In this document: positions 1 through 6,355 of the stretch, piece by piece | Position numbering within the stretch: the first letter of the stretch is position 1 | How the letters are laid out: the number at the start of each line of letters is the position of its first letter | From: Campylobacterales bacterium | Lineage (GTDB): Bacteria > Campylobacterota > Campylobacteria > Campylobacterales > Arcobacteraceae | DNA: 7,453 bases | Assembly: GCA_016784825.1 (NCBI GenBank) | Contig: JADHTT010000030.1 | Location: forward strand, 1-7,453 | Direction: 5' to 3' | Translations under genes and position numbers: made by a program | Notes under the pieces: generated by a model | Databases searched by the model: none | Seen by the model: only the letters and a program-made list of their open reading frames with translations | Told to the model about the DNA's origin: nothing

Positions 1-311
1 CTCATTTAAATACGATTAGAGAAGAGTTTAAAAATAAGTTTGAAATTTTAGCTTTAGATATTGGTAATAGAGATGGTAGTAAAAATTCATCGGAAAAACT
101 ATCAGCATTTATTAAAGAATATGATATTAAATATCCAGTTACAAGCGGTCAAGCAAATAATGATATCTTTATGGGGTTAAGCTCATTAAATCCAATGGGA
201 TCAATCCCTTTTATGATTCTTTTTGATAGCAATGGTCTTTTTGTAAAAGAATATGTGGGTATGGTGTCACAAAAGCAACTACATGACGATATTAGTAAAT
301 TAATTAAATAA
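1..311 (+). CDS. TlpA-like thioredoxin-fold protein, C-terminal part (5' end outside window)
   Basis: This is the 3' end of a reading frame already open at the left edge (first full codon at position 3, stop TAA 309-311), giving about 102 residues. It is the C-terminal half of a thioredoxin-fold protein of the TlpA/ResA class. It opens with HLNTIREEFK, the helix that follows the CxxC active site in the downstream gene, and contains the cis-proline loop GSIPFMILFD and the terminal YVGMV segment. The CxxC itself lies outside the window, so redox activity cannot be confirmed. The protein is clearly paralogous to the next gene: HLN-IRE, IKYPV, SIP and EYVGMV line up in order, although the middle loop (NRDGSKNSSEK) differs. 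Family members usually act outside the cytoplasmic membrane, reducing disulfides for cytochrome c maturation or similar tasks. The exact substrate is unknown. It sits 10 nt upstream of the next gene and is probably cotranscribed with it. Confidence 0.85.
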   Translation, partial: HLNTIREEFKNKFEILALDIGNRDGSKNSSEKLSAFIKEYDIKYPVTSGQANNDIFMGLSSLNPMGSIPFMILFDSNGLFVKEYVGMVSQKQLHDDISKLIK

Positions 312-321
312 AAGGTATAGT

Positions 322-894
322 TTGAAAATAAAATTAGCTTTTGTACTTCTACTATCTAGTGTACTATTTATAGCTTGTGGTTCTAAAGATGACAATAAAA
401 ATACACAAGAACAAATAATAGTTTCCACTACAGAAGAGATACCTAGCATTATAGATACAAATTTTATACTTAAAACTAATGATGGTAAAACAATTACAAT
501 CATAAAAGAGCAAAACATTTGGAATATTAGTGGACAAGATGGTAAAGTTATACTATTAGACTTTTTTGCCACTTGGTGCCCACCTTGTAAAGCTGAAATT
601 CCTCATTTAAATAACATAAGAGAAACATATAAAGATCAATTTGAAATCATAGGACTACTATTAGAAGAAAATAAATCAAAAGATGAAGTAAAAGCTTTCA
701 TTGATCAATATAAAATAAAATATCCAGTAGCAAATAATCAAGATGTACAAAAATTTGCCAAAACTATTGATAATATCAAAAGCATCCCAACAATGTTTTT
801 ATTAAATTCAAATGGGAAGATAGTACAAAAGTATGTAGGTATGGTACCTGAAGAGATGCTTGCATCTGATATTAAAAGAGCTCTGAAAGAATAG
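322..894 (+). CDS. TlpA/ResA-like thioredoxin lipoprotein
   Basis: The gene encodes a complete 190-residue protein, predicted to be a membrane-anchored thiol-disulfide oxidoreductase facing the periplasm. Residues 1-18 are a lipoprotein signal peptide (KIK, then a hydrophobic stretch) ending in FIA-C19, a slightly non-canonical lipobox with Phe at -3. A low-complexity linker (about 20-45) precedes the thioredoxin fold. The active site is W85-C86-P87-P88-C89, and the cis-Pro loop is S154-I155-P156. WCPPC is typical of TlpA/ResA/CcmG-type reductases, so a role in periplasmic disulfide reduction, for example cytochrome c maturation, is likely but inferred. The start is TTG at 322, supported by AAAGG at 311-315 about 7 nt upstream and by the signal peptide beginning immediately. 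It lies between a paralogue (10-nt gap) and ftsY (11-nt gap). The AGGA ahead of ftsY starts inside this gene's stop codon, so cotranscription is likely. Confidence 0.9.
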   Translation: MKIKLAFVLLLSSVLFIACGSKDDNKNTQEQIIVSTTEEIPSIIDTNFILKTNDGKTITIIKEQNIWNISGQDGKVILLDFFATWCPPCKAEIPHLNNIRETYKDQFEIIGLLLEENKSKDEVKAFIDQYKIKYPVANNQDVQKFAKTIDNIKSIPTMFLLNSNGKIVQKYVGMVPEEMLASDIKRALKE

Positions 895-905
895 GATAAT
901 AATAA

Positions 906-1841
906 ATGTTTGGTATTTTTAAAAGAAAAAAAGAAGAAATAGTACAAGAAGATAAGCAATCTAAAGATGAATCAAAAGGTATCTTTAACAAAGCATTTTC
1001 AAAAACATTTGATAGTTTTAAAGCAATCGTACCTAAAAAACAAGAAAAAATTGACTTTGATACTATAGAAGAGATGTTAATTGAATCTGACATAGAGTAT
1101 GTGATTATAGAAAAAGCCATGGATGGACTTCCTGATCAAATTAAACGAGCAGAACTTCGACATAGACTTGTAATGCTTTTTGAACATGCTCCTGAAGTTG
1201 ATAGATCAAATATGCCTAAACCATTTGTAGAACTTATAATTGGAGTAAATGGTGCAGGTAAGACTACGACAATTGCAAAGTTAGCAAATATGTATAAAGC
1301 TAATGGATCCACAGTATTATTAGGTGCTGGAGATACTTTTAGAGCAGCAGCTATTGAACAGCTATCAACATGGGCAAATAAATTAGATGTGCCTATTATT
1401 AAAACAAAACAAGGTCATGATTCAAGTGCAGTTGCATATGATACTATTAGCTCAGCAGTTGCTAAAGGTATTGATCATGTAATAATAGACACAGCAGGAA
1501 GACTACAGACACAAGTAAATCTAAATAAAGAATTAGAAAAAATTGTAAAAGTATGTAATAAAGCCAAAGAAGGTGCGCCACATCAAAAATTAATGATACT
1601 AGATGGTACACAAGGTGCTTCAGCTGTGTCCCAAGCCAAAGCATTTCATAAGATGGTAGGTATTGATGGTATAATCGTTACAAAACTTGATGGAACTGCA
1701 CGAGGTGGAGCATTGTTTACAATATCAAACCAGCTTGAATTACCAATATTTTATATAGGAGTTGGTGAAAAAGCTGAAGATTTAATACCATTTAGTCCTG
1801 ATGAATTTGTAGATGGGATATTAGATACTATTTATATCTAA
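906..1841 (+). CDS. ftsY: Signal recognition particle receptor FtsY (SRP GTPase)
   Basis: This is the 311-residue SRP receptor, which docks ribosome-nascent chain-Ffh complexes at the cytoplasmic membrane for co-translational insertion. A short charged N-terminus (1-50, rich in Lys/Glu) replaces the long acidic A domain of E. coli FtsY. The N domain follows (about 50-105), then the G domain. Visible GTPase motifs are G1 G113-VNGAGK119-TTT, the insertion-box motif D143-TFRAAA149, G3 D195-TAGR199, G4 T259-KLDG263 followed by TARGG 264-268, and the C-terminal GVGE 285-288. The family is assigned as FtsY, not Ffh, because the protein ends after the NG domain with no methionine-rich M domain. The DTFRAAA and TARGG motifs are characteristic. 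ATG 906 has AGGA at 893-896, 9 nt upstream. It is the last gene of the thioredoxin-ftsY run and converges on bioA with only 11 nt between stop codons. Confidence 0.98.
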   Translation: MFGIFKRKKEEIVQEDKQSKDESKGIFNKAFSKTFDSFKAIVPKKQEKIDFDTIEEMLIESDIEYVIIEKAMDGLPDQIKRAELRHRLVMLFEHAPEVDRSNMPKPFVELIIGVNGAGKTTTIAKLANMYKANGSTVLLGAGDTFRAAAIEQLSTWANKLDVPIIKTKQGHDSSAVAYDTISSAVAKGIDHVIIDTAGRLQTQVNLNKELEKIVKVCNKAKEGAPHQKLMILDGTQGASAVSQAKAFHKMVGIDGIIVTKLDGTARGGALFTISNQLELPIFYIGVGEKAEDLIPFSPDEFVDGILDTIYI

Positions 1842-1852
1842 ACTATAAAATT

Positions 1853-3145
1853 TTAAAGAGTTGATACAATTTTATAGGTTGTATCAATCATCTTTTTAAG
1901 CTGTTTCTTTTTAAATATATATGGTGGCATAAAGTATATCACATGACCTAAAGGTCTTATATATACACCTTGCTTTAAGGCTTTTTGGAATATTTTTAGA
2001 CCTATTCTCTCTTGAGCACCATATCCTTTTAGTTCAATAGCACATATCATACCAGTTTGTCGTACTTCTAGTACATTATCAAGCAATTTGAATTTTTGAG
2101 TTAATTTTTTTATATATTTTATTTTATCTTTATTTTCTTCTATAATATGTTCATTTTCAAATATATCAAGTGTAGCATTTGCAACTTCACAAGCTAAAGC
2201 ATTGCCAGTATATGAGTGTGAATCTAAAAATGACTTACCTTCGTTATAATCACAATAAAATGCATTATAAGTATCATTTGAGAATAATACTACAGAAAGT
2301 GGTAAATATCCAGCTGTAATACCTTTTGATAGACATAAGAAGTCTGGAGAGATATTAGCTTGTTCACAAGCAAACATTGTTCCAGTTCGTCCAAACCCTA
2401 CAGCAACTTCATCTGCTATTAAAAATACACCATATTTATCACATAAAGCTCTTAATCTTGTAAGATATGATGGCTTATACATTTTCATAGATCCAGCACA
2501 TTGTACAAGTGGTTCAACTATTACTGATGATACTTTACCATTATTTTCTTCTAGAACTTTTTGCATATGTTCTATAGCTTCATCTTCATCTACAAGGGCT
2601 GGTGATTTAGCTTGTATAGTTTCAAGTAATATATCGGTATAAATATCTTTATATAGACCTGTATCACTTACCGCTAATGCACCCATTGTCTCACCATGGT
2701 AGCTATTTTCAAGTGAAACAAAAATAGGTCTTGATTCACCTTTATTTTTAAAGTACTGAAAAGCCATTTTCAATGATATCTCAACTGCACTAGAGCCATT
2801 ATCTGCAAAAAATACTTTTTCTAGGTTCTTAGGAGTAAGATCAACTAACCTTCTAGCTAAATCAATAGCTGGCTTATGTGTAAATCCTGCAAAAATAGTA
2901 TGCTCTAACGTATTGGCTTGATTTGATAATTTTTGGTTGATATATTTATTGCTATGACCAAATAAATTAACCCACCATGAACTAATACAATCTAGGTATT
3001 TATTGCCATTATAATCATAAATATATGCTTTTTTACCTTTTTGTATAGGTATTAAAGGGAGTTTTTCATGATCTTTCATTTGAGTACAAGGATGAAATAT
3101 ATATTTCAAATCTTCTTGCATTAGTTGATCATTTGAAAACTCCAT
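1853..3145 (-). CDS. bioA: Adenosylmethionine-8-amino-7-oxononanoate aminotransferase BioA
   Basis: The gene encodes a 430-residue fold-type I PLP enzyme of class-III aminotransferase type. BioA transfers an amino group, normally from S-adenosylmethionine, to 7-keto-8-aminopelargonate to make 7,8-diaminopelargonate, the penultimate precursor before dethiobiotin. Diagnostic features are HPCTQM (18-23) and SSWWVNLFGH (55-64), the BioA substrate-pocket signature. Also present are the phosphate-binding NGSSAVE (116-122), YHGETMGA (149-156), IADEVAVGFGRTG (243-255, with cofactor-contacting D245) and LSKGITAGYLPL (272-283). K274 is the Schiff-base lysine, the same numbering as recalled for the E. 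coli enzyme. Length matches the family. The amino donor (SAM or lysine, as in BioK) cannot be told by eye. ATG at 3145 lies 6 nt after the stop of the ABC-F gene, with an AAAGAAG ribosome-binding site inside that gene's end, so the pair is probably one operon. No other bio genes are in the window. Confidence 0.95.
   Translation of the reverse strand: MEFSNDQLMQEDLKYIFHPCTQMKDHEKLPLIPIQKGKKAYIYDYNGNKYLDCISSWWVNLFGHSNKYINQKLSNQANTLEHTIFAGFTHKPAIDLARRLVDLTPKNLEKVFFADNGSSAVEISLKMAFQYFKNKGESRPIFVSLENSYHGETMGALAVSDTGLYKDIYTDILLETIQAKSPALVDEDEAIEHMQKVLEENNGKVSSVIVEPLVQCAGSMKMYKPSYLTRLRALCDKYGVFLIADEVAVGFGRTGTMFACEQANISPDFLCLSKGITAGYLPLSVVLFSNDTYNAFYCDYNEGKSFLDSHSYTGNALACEVANATLDIFENEHIIEENKDKIKYIKKLTQKFKLLDNVLEVRQTGMICAIELKGYGAQERIGLKIFQKALKQGVYIRPLGHVIYFMPPYIFKKKQLKKMIDTTYKIVSTL
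1861..1896. terminator. Bidirectional terminator hairpin inside the 3' end of bioA
   Basis: A perfect 9-bp inverted repeat, TTGATACAA (1861-1869) and TTGTATCAA (1879-1887), encloses a 9-nt loop. On the + strand it is followed by TCATC and five T residues (1892-1896), placing a plausible Rho-independent terminator about 20 nt after the ftsY stop. On the - strand the same hairpin is followed by CTCTTT and then AAAATTTT, so it may also end bioA. The stem is AT-rich, so strength is uncertain. The whole hairpin lies within bioA codons (residues near its C-terminal KIVSTL), so one sequence serves as both coding and termination signal. Confidence 0.6.
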
Positions 3146-3151
3146 AGTTAA

Positions 3152-4741
3152 TTACGCTTCTTTACTCTCTAGGTATTCTTCATAAGTACCAGAGAAATCT
3201 ACAATAGAACCATCTTCTTGAATCTCTATAATTCTATTTGCATAAGCATCTAATAACTCTCTATCGTGTGATACAACGATACAATGACCTTCATAGTTTC
3301 TTAATGATTCTCCCATTGCAATAATTGCTTCAAGATCCAAGTGGTTTGTAGGCTCATCTAAAACTAAGAAGTTTCTTTTCTCAAGCATAATCTTACTTAG
3401 CATCATTCTGTGTTTTTCTCCACCTGAACAATTAACTACTGATTTTTCTTGCTCTTCACCATTAAATAGCATTCTACCAAGACAGTTTCTAATCTCACCA
3501 ATATCAGCATCTCTATCAAAATCTCTAAGCCAGTTGTATAGTGTAATATCACCTTCAATTAACTCTGTAGTATTTTGTGGGAAATAACTAATCTGTGCAG
3601 TAGCACCCCATTTTACCTCACCAGCATCTGGTTTAATATTTTCCATTAGAATCTCACATAGTGTAGTCTTACCAGCACCATTTGGTCCAATTAGAGCAAT
3701 TTTATCTCCTCTTTCCATCATGAATGATACATCTTTTAATACAACTTCACCATCGTATGATTTAGAGATATTTTTAATTTCTAAGATTTCTTTAGAGATA
3801 GGCTTTTCTTGTTTAAATACAATTGACGGGTCTCTTCTACTACTTACTTTAATAGCGTCAATATTAAGTTTATCTAATTGCTTTTGTCTAGATGTAGCTT
3901 GCTTAGCCTTAGATGCATTTGCAGAGAATCTTCTTACAAAATCCTCTAACTCAGATTTTTCTTTTAGCTTTTTATTTCTATCAGCATCATGCTGTTTAGC
4001 AATAACAGTTGAAGCAATATACCAATCATCATAGTTTCCAGTAAATTCTCTAATTTGTTTGAAATCTACATCTAAAATATTTGTACATACTGCATTTAAG
4101 AAGTGTCTATCATGTGAGATTACTACCATAGTACCATCATGGTGTTTTAATTGGTTTTCTAACCAAGCAATAGTTTCAATATCAAGGTTATTTGTAGGCT
4201 CATCTAAGAATAAAATATCTGGCTTTGGATATAAAACCTGTGCTAATAAAACCTTAATTTTATCACCACCAGTTACAGTTGATATAAGATCTTGATGTTG
4301 TGTTGATGGGAATCCTAAAGATTCAAGTATTTTAGTAACTTTAACATCATATTCATATGTTGGATCTTCTTCTACACAAACTATTTCTAATTCACCTAGC
4401 TTCTCTCCAATCTCATCTGTATACTCTTCCATATAAAGAGCTTCTTTTTCTTTGATTGCATCGTACAGTCTCTTATTTCCCATAAGTACAGTATCAAATA
4501 ATGTAAACTCTTCAAATGCAAATTGATTTTGACTTAATGTTCCAACTTTTTTACCACCAGCAAATTGTACTTCACCTTCAGTAATATCTTCTTCACCAGT
4601 TAACATCTTTAAGAATGTTGATTTACCAGCACCATTTGCACCAATAAGACCATATCTTTTACCCGTATCAAGCTTTAAATTTATATCTTGAAATAATACT
4701 CTTGCACCGAATGCTTTTTTTAAACCAATTGTTTGTACCAT
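3152..4741 (-). CDS. ybiT: ABC-F family ATPase, YbiT type
   Basis: The gene encodes a 529-residue soluble protein with two ABC ATPase domains and no membrane segments: an ABC-F translation factor. Such proteins bind the ribosomal E site and help stalled ribosomes resume. Domain 1 has Walker A G34-ANGAGK40-S, a degenerate signature TGGDK (157-161), Walker B/D-loop LFLDEPTNNLD (177-187) and switch SHDRH (209-213). The linker (about 240-310) contains RFSANASKAKQATSRQKQ (271-288), the basic P-site tRNA-interaction region. Domain 2 has Walker A G352-PNGAGK358-T, signature SGGEK (439-443), Walker B LDEPTNHLD (461-469) and SHDRE (491-495). The start, length, FAFEEFT segment (75-80), degenerate first signature and ending IVDFSGTYEEYLESK all match what I remember of E. 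coli YbiT rather than EttA, Uup or YheS. ATG at 4741 has AGGA (4756-4753) upstream. It is the first gene of the ybiT-bioA operon. A resistance role is not suggested. Confidence 0.93.
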   Translation of the reverse strand: MVQTIGLKKAFGARVLFQDINLKLDTGKRYGLIGANGAGKSTFLKMLTGEEDITEGEVQFAGGKKVGTLSQNQFAFEEFTLFDTVLMGNKRLYDAIKEKEALYMEEYTDEIGEKLGELEIVCVEEDPTYEYDVKVTKILESLGFPSTQHQDLISTVTGGDKIKVLLAQVLYPKPDILFLDEPTNNLDIETIAWLENQLKHHDGTMVVISHDRHFLNAVCTNILDVDFKQIREFTGNYDDWYIASTVIAKQHDADRNKKLKEKSELEDFVRRFSANASKAKQATSRQKQLDKLNIDAIKVSSRRDPSIVFKQEKPISKEILEIKNISKSYDGEVVLKDVSFMMERGDKIALIGPNGAGKTTLCEILMENIKPDAGEVKWGATAQISYFPQNTTELIEGDITLYNWLRDFDRDADIGEIRNCLGRMLFNGEEQEKSVVNCSGGEKHRMMLSKIMLEKRNFLVLDEPTNHLDLEAIIAMGESLRNYEGHCIVVSHDRELLDAYANRIIEIQEDGSIVDFSGTYEEYLESKEA

Positions 4742-4820
4742 ACTATTATATATCCTACTATTTATCTATTTTTTTGTATTATATCTAAAAATATTTTAGT
4801 ACAAATAAAAGGACACTCCA
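4742..4820. promoter_or_regulatory. Divergent promoter region between ybiT (-) and exonuclease gene (+)
   Basis: This 79-nt, extremely AT-rich gap must hold both promoters if the flanking genes have their own. On the - strand a perfect TATAAT occurs at 4783-4778, with a weak TTTGTA-like -35 about 16 nt upstream (4805-4800). That would start transcription near 4771, ahead of the AGGA at 4756-4753. On the + strand TATTAT at 4777-4782 overlaps the same bases and could serve the exonuclease gene, whose ribosome-binding site AAGGA is at 4809-4813. I see no clear + strand -35, which is common in Campylobacterota promoters. The -10 boxes are seen; their use is inferred. Confidence 0.4.
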
Positions 4821-5564
4821 ATGGCAAAATACATACTATTTGATACAGAAACTACAGGTGTAGGTGAAAATGATAGAATCATTCAAGTAGGAGCAATGAT
4901 AGTTGATCATAAAGGCAATGTAGAAAAATTTGATGAGCTATGTGGTACAGATCTAGAAATACCTGTAGAGGCTATGGAAGTACATGGAATCACTCCAGAT
5001 AAAATAGAAAATAAACCAGCATTTTTACAAAGTAAGTTTTATGCAAAACTTCAAGAACTAAATAATCAAGATAATTTCTTAATAGCACACAATCTACCTT
5101 TTGATCTTGGTATGCTTGAAAAAGAAGGGTTTGTAAATCAAACTAAAACAATAGATACACTAAGATGTGCAAAGCATCTTTTTAAAGACTCACCATACCA
5201 TAGACTACAATACTATAGATATTCACAAGAGTTATATAAATTAGAAGAAAATGAAGCAAAAAAGCATGATATAGTAATAAAAGCACATGATGCTATAGGT
5301 GATGTACTAGTGATGAAATTATTTTTATCTAAACTTGTAGCTAAAGTAAAAGAATCATTTCCAGGTATTAATCCAATGATTAAGCTTAATGAACTAACTC
5401 AAACACCAGTTGAGATAGAAACATTCAATTTTGGTAAATATAAAGGGGAAAAGATAGAAGATGTCTGTGATAAAGATATGGGCTATATAAACTGGATGAT
5501 GGACAAAATGGAACTAGATGAAGATATGCAATATACTCTAGATAAAATTATGGGGCACATATAG
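4821..5564 (+). CDS. DEDDh 3'-5' exonuclease (DnaQ-like) with C-terminal FGKYKG domain
   Basis: The gene encodes a 247-residue protein with an N-terminal DnaQ/RNase T-type exonuclease domain (1-172) that hydrolyses DNA or RNA from the 3' end using two metal ions. Exo I is FDTETTG (7-13) with D8 and E10. Exo II is IAHNLPFDLGML (88-99) with D95. Exo III is H156-DAIG-D161, the H-x4-D arrangement of the DEDDh subgroup. All four acidic residues and the histidine are present, so activity is expected. The C-terminal part (about 203-245) begins FGKYKGEKI and contains YINWM, resembling the small DUF3820-type module found after some exonucleases; its role is not established. The protein is too short to be a polymerase and lacks a DnaE-binding context, so calling it the replicative epsilon subunit is not justified. 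ATG 4821 follows AAGGA (4809-4813) by 7 nt. It is probably monocistronic and is followed directly by the structured element. Confidence 0.9.
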   Translation: MAKYILFDTETTGVGENDRIIQVGAMIVDHKGNVEKFDELCGTDLEIPVEAMEVHGITPDKIENKPAFLQSKFYAKLQELNNQDNFLIAHNLPFDLGMLEKEGFVNQTKTIDTLRCAKHLFKDSPYHRLQYYRYSQELYKLEENEAKKHDIVIKAHDAIGDVLVMKLFLSKLVAKVKESFPGINPMIKLNELTQTPVEIETFNFGKYKGEKIEDVCDKDMGYINWMMDKMELDEDMQYTLDKIMGHI

Positions 5565-5571
5565 CCTCTTA

Positions 5572-5768
5572 AGGGCATCTCTAAAAACTAATACATACAT
5601 AGCTTTAGTATACTTTTTGATATATAAGGCTATGAGTTGAAGTCCTACCCGTAGGTAATACGAAACGATATAACGCAATATATTAAAAAGTATACAAAGC
5701 CTGCAAGGAAGGGAAACTAAACAGATATTTCACCTTCTATGAATAATATTAGTTTTTAGAGGTGCCCT
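5572..5768 (+). repeat. 22-bp terminal inverted repeat bounding a 197-bp intergenic element
   Basis: The left arm 5572-5593 (AGGGCATCTC, then five A, then CTAATA) pairs with the right arm 5747-5768 (TATTAG, then five T, then AGAGGTGCCCT) over 22 positions. The only deviation is 5578 T against 5762 G, a permitted G-U pair if transcribed from the + strand. The outer end begins 7 nt after the exonuclease stop codon. Its last base (5768) is also the first base of the complement of the repressor's stop codon. The flanks (TTAA on the left; TCAA on the right if the repeat is read from GGGC) give no convincing target duplication. The arms could be transposon-type termini of a MITE or the closing helix of an RNA. 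They are not a classical terminator, since no T-run follows the GC-rich base on either strand. Confidence 0.8.
5594..5746 (+). ncRNA. Candidate structured RNA inside the inverted repeat
   Basis: Inside the outer repeat, 5602-5625 pairs with 5678-5700 to form a 23-bp helix with one bulged A (5607) and one G-U pair (5619/5684). It encloses a 52-nt core holding the hairpin CCTAC-CC-GTAGG (5644-5655) and the stretch GGTAATACGAAACG (5654-5667). A third hairpin, GGAAGG/CCTTCT (5707-5712/5733-5738), is followed at once by ATGA (5739-5742). Both non-Watson-Crick positions in the two long helices are G-U in the + strand sense and would be A-C mismatches in the other, which favours a + strand RNA. No ORF is present. 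I do not recognise the family with certainty. Layout and the terminal ATGA faintly suggest HEARO/IscB omega-RNA without its ORF. Transcription could come by read-through from the exonuclease gene; no separate promoter is evident. Confidence 0.5.
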
Positions 5769-6355
5769 CAATTAAAAATCTCTACTCTAGCTATAACTTT
5801 TCCAGCTAACTTTCCACTAAAATCAAGAACTTCTAATCTAGAAGTGTTATCGTTACAATCTATTACTGTATAAGTATTATTTAAATTATATTTTATTCTT
5901 TTAGCAAGTAGCCCATGTGGGTATTTTAGATAATAAATACCATCTCCACAATAATTATCCACAGATATATCTATAATATCCACATATTTTGACTTTGATT
6001 GATATAGATTAAATCTTAGTTTGTCTAACTCTTTTACCCCTATTACACTTTTATCTATGTTAAATTTAATCTTTTTATATGAATCTATATGATTAATTTG
6101 TACAAATCCAGACGAAAAGACCGTATCCATCTCTAATGATTCTTTATAAGTGCTATCAGTGGGCTCAGATACTCCTATATTAAGATTAAAAAGCATTGCT
6201 ATATTATCCATATATTTCTGAGGTATTGAGCCTCTTCTAAACCAATTATTAACTGTAGTAAGGTTTACACCTAACAATTCAGCCAATTTTGTTTGACTTA
6301 CACCCTTTTTTTCAAGTGTTTCTTTGATTAATTGCAGTTTATCCACATTATCCAC
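5768..6355 (-). CDS. XRE-family phage-type repressor with S24-like C-terminal domain
   Basis: The gene encodes a 195-residue DNA-binding regulator. Residues 5-60 form a lambda-repressor-like helix-turn-helix (SQTKLAELLGVNLTTVNNWF, 20-39, covers the two central helices). A linker (60-90) leads to a beta-rich C-terminal half resembling the LexA/CI S24 domain: VDIIDISV (125-132), DGIYYLKY (138-145), LLAKRI (149-154, with K152 where the catalytic lysine would fall) and KVIARVE (186-192). The G-S-M nucleophile motif is not visible near 115-120 (RFNLYQSK), so self-cleavage may be lost; this is by-eye alignment only. The start is GTG at 6355, backed by AAAAGGA about 6 nt upstream (complement of 6362-6368). 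An in-frame GTG at codon 4 is an alternative. Its promoter region is packed with GTGGAT repeats, suggesting autoregulation. No partner phage genes are present, so it is either an isolated regulator or a remnant. Confidence 0.85.
   Translation of the reverse strand: MDNVDKLQLIKETLEKKGVSQTKLAELLGVNLTTVNNWFRRGSIPQKYMDNIAMLFNLNIGVSEPTDSTYKESLEMDTVFSSGFVQINHIDSYKKIKFNIDKSVIGVKELDKLRFNLYQSKSKYVDIIDISVDNYCGDGIYYLKYPHGLLAKRIKYNLNNTYTVIDCNDNTSRLEVLDFSGKLAGKVIARVEIFN

Noticed and set aside
300..1120. Minus-strand ORFs opposite the thioredoxin and ftsY genes
   Set aside because: They are shadows of real genes: hydrophobic translations typical of antisense AT-rich coding DNA, with no start-site support.
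3720..4295. Two + strand ORFs opposite ybiT
   Set aside because: They are antisense to highly conserved ABC-F motifs, have no ribosome-binding signal, and their translations resemble no known protein.
5565..5767. CRISPR array or tRNA
   Set aside because: There are no regularly spaced direct repeats, and no cloverleaf with a T-loop motif or CCA end.
5572..5768. Simple Rho-independent terminator for the convergent exonuclease and repressor genes
   Set aside because: The GC-rich part is at the outer base of the stem and no T-run follows it on either strand; 197 bp of nested structure is far more than a terminator needs.
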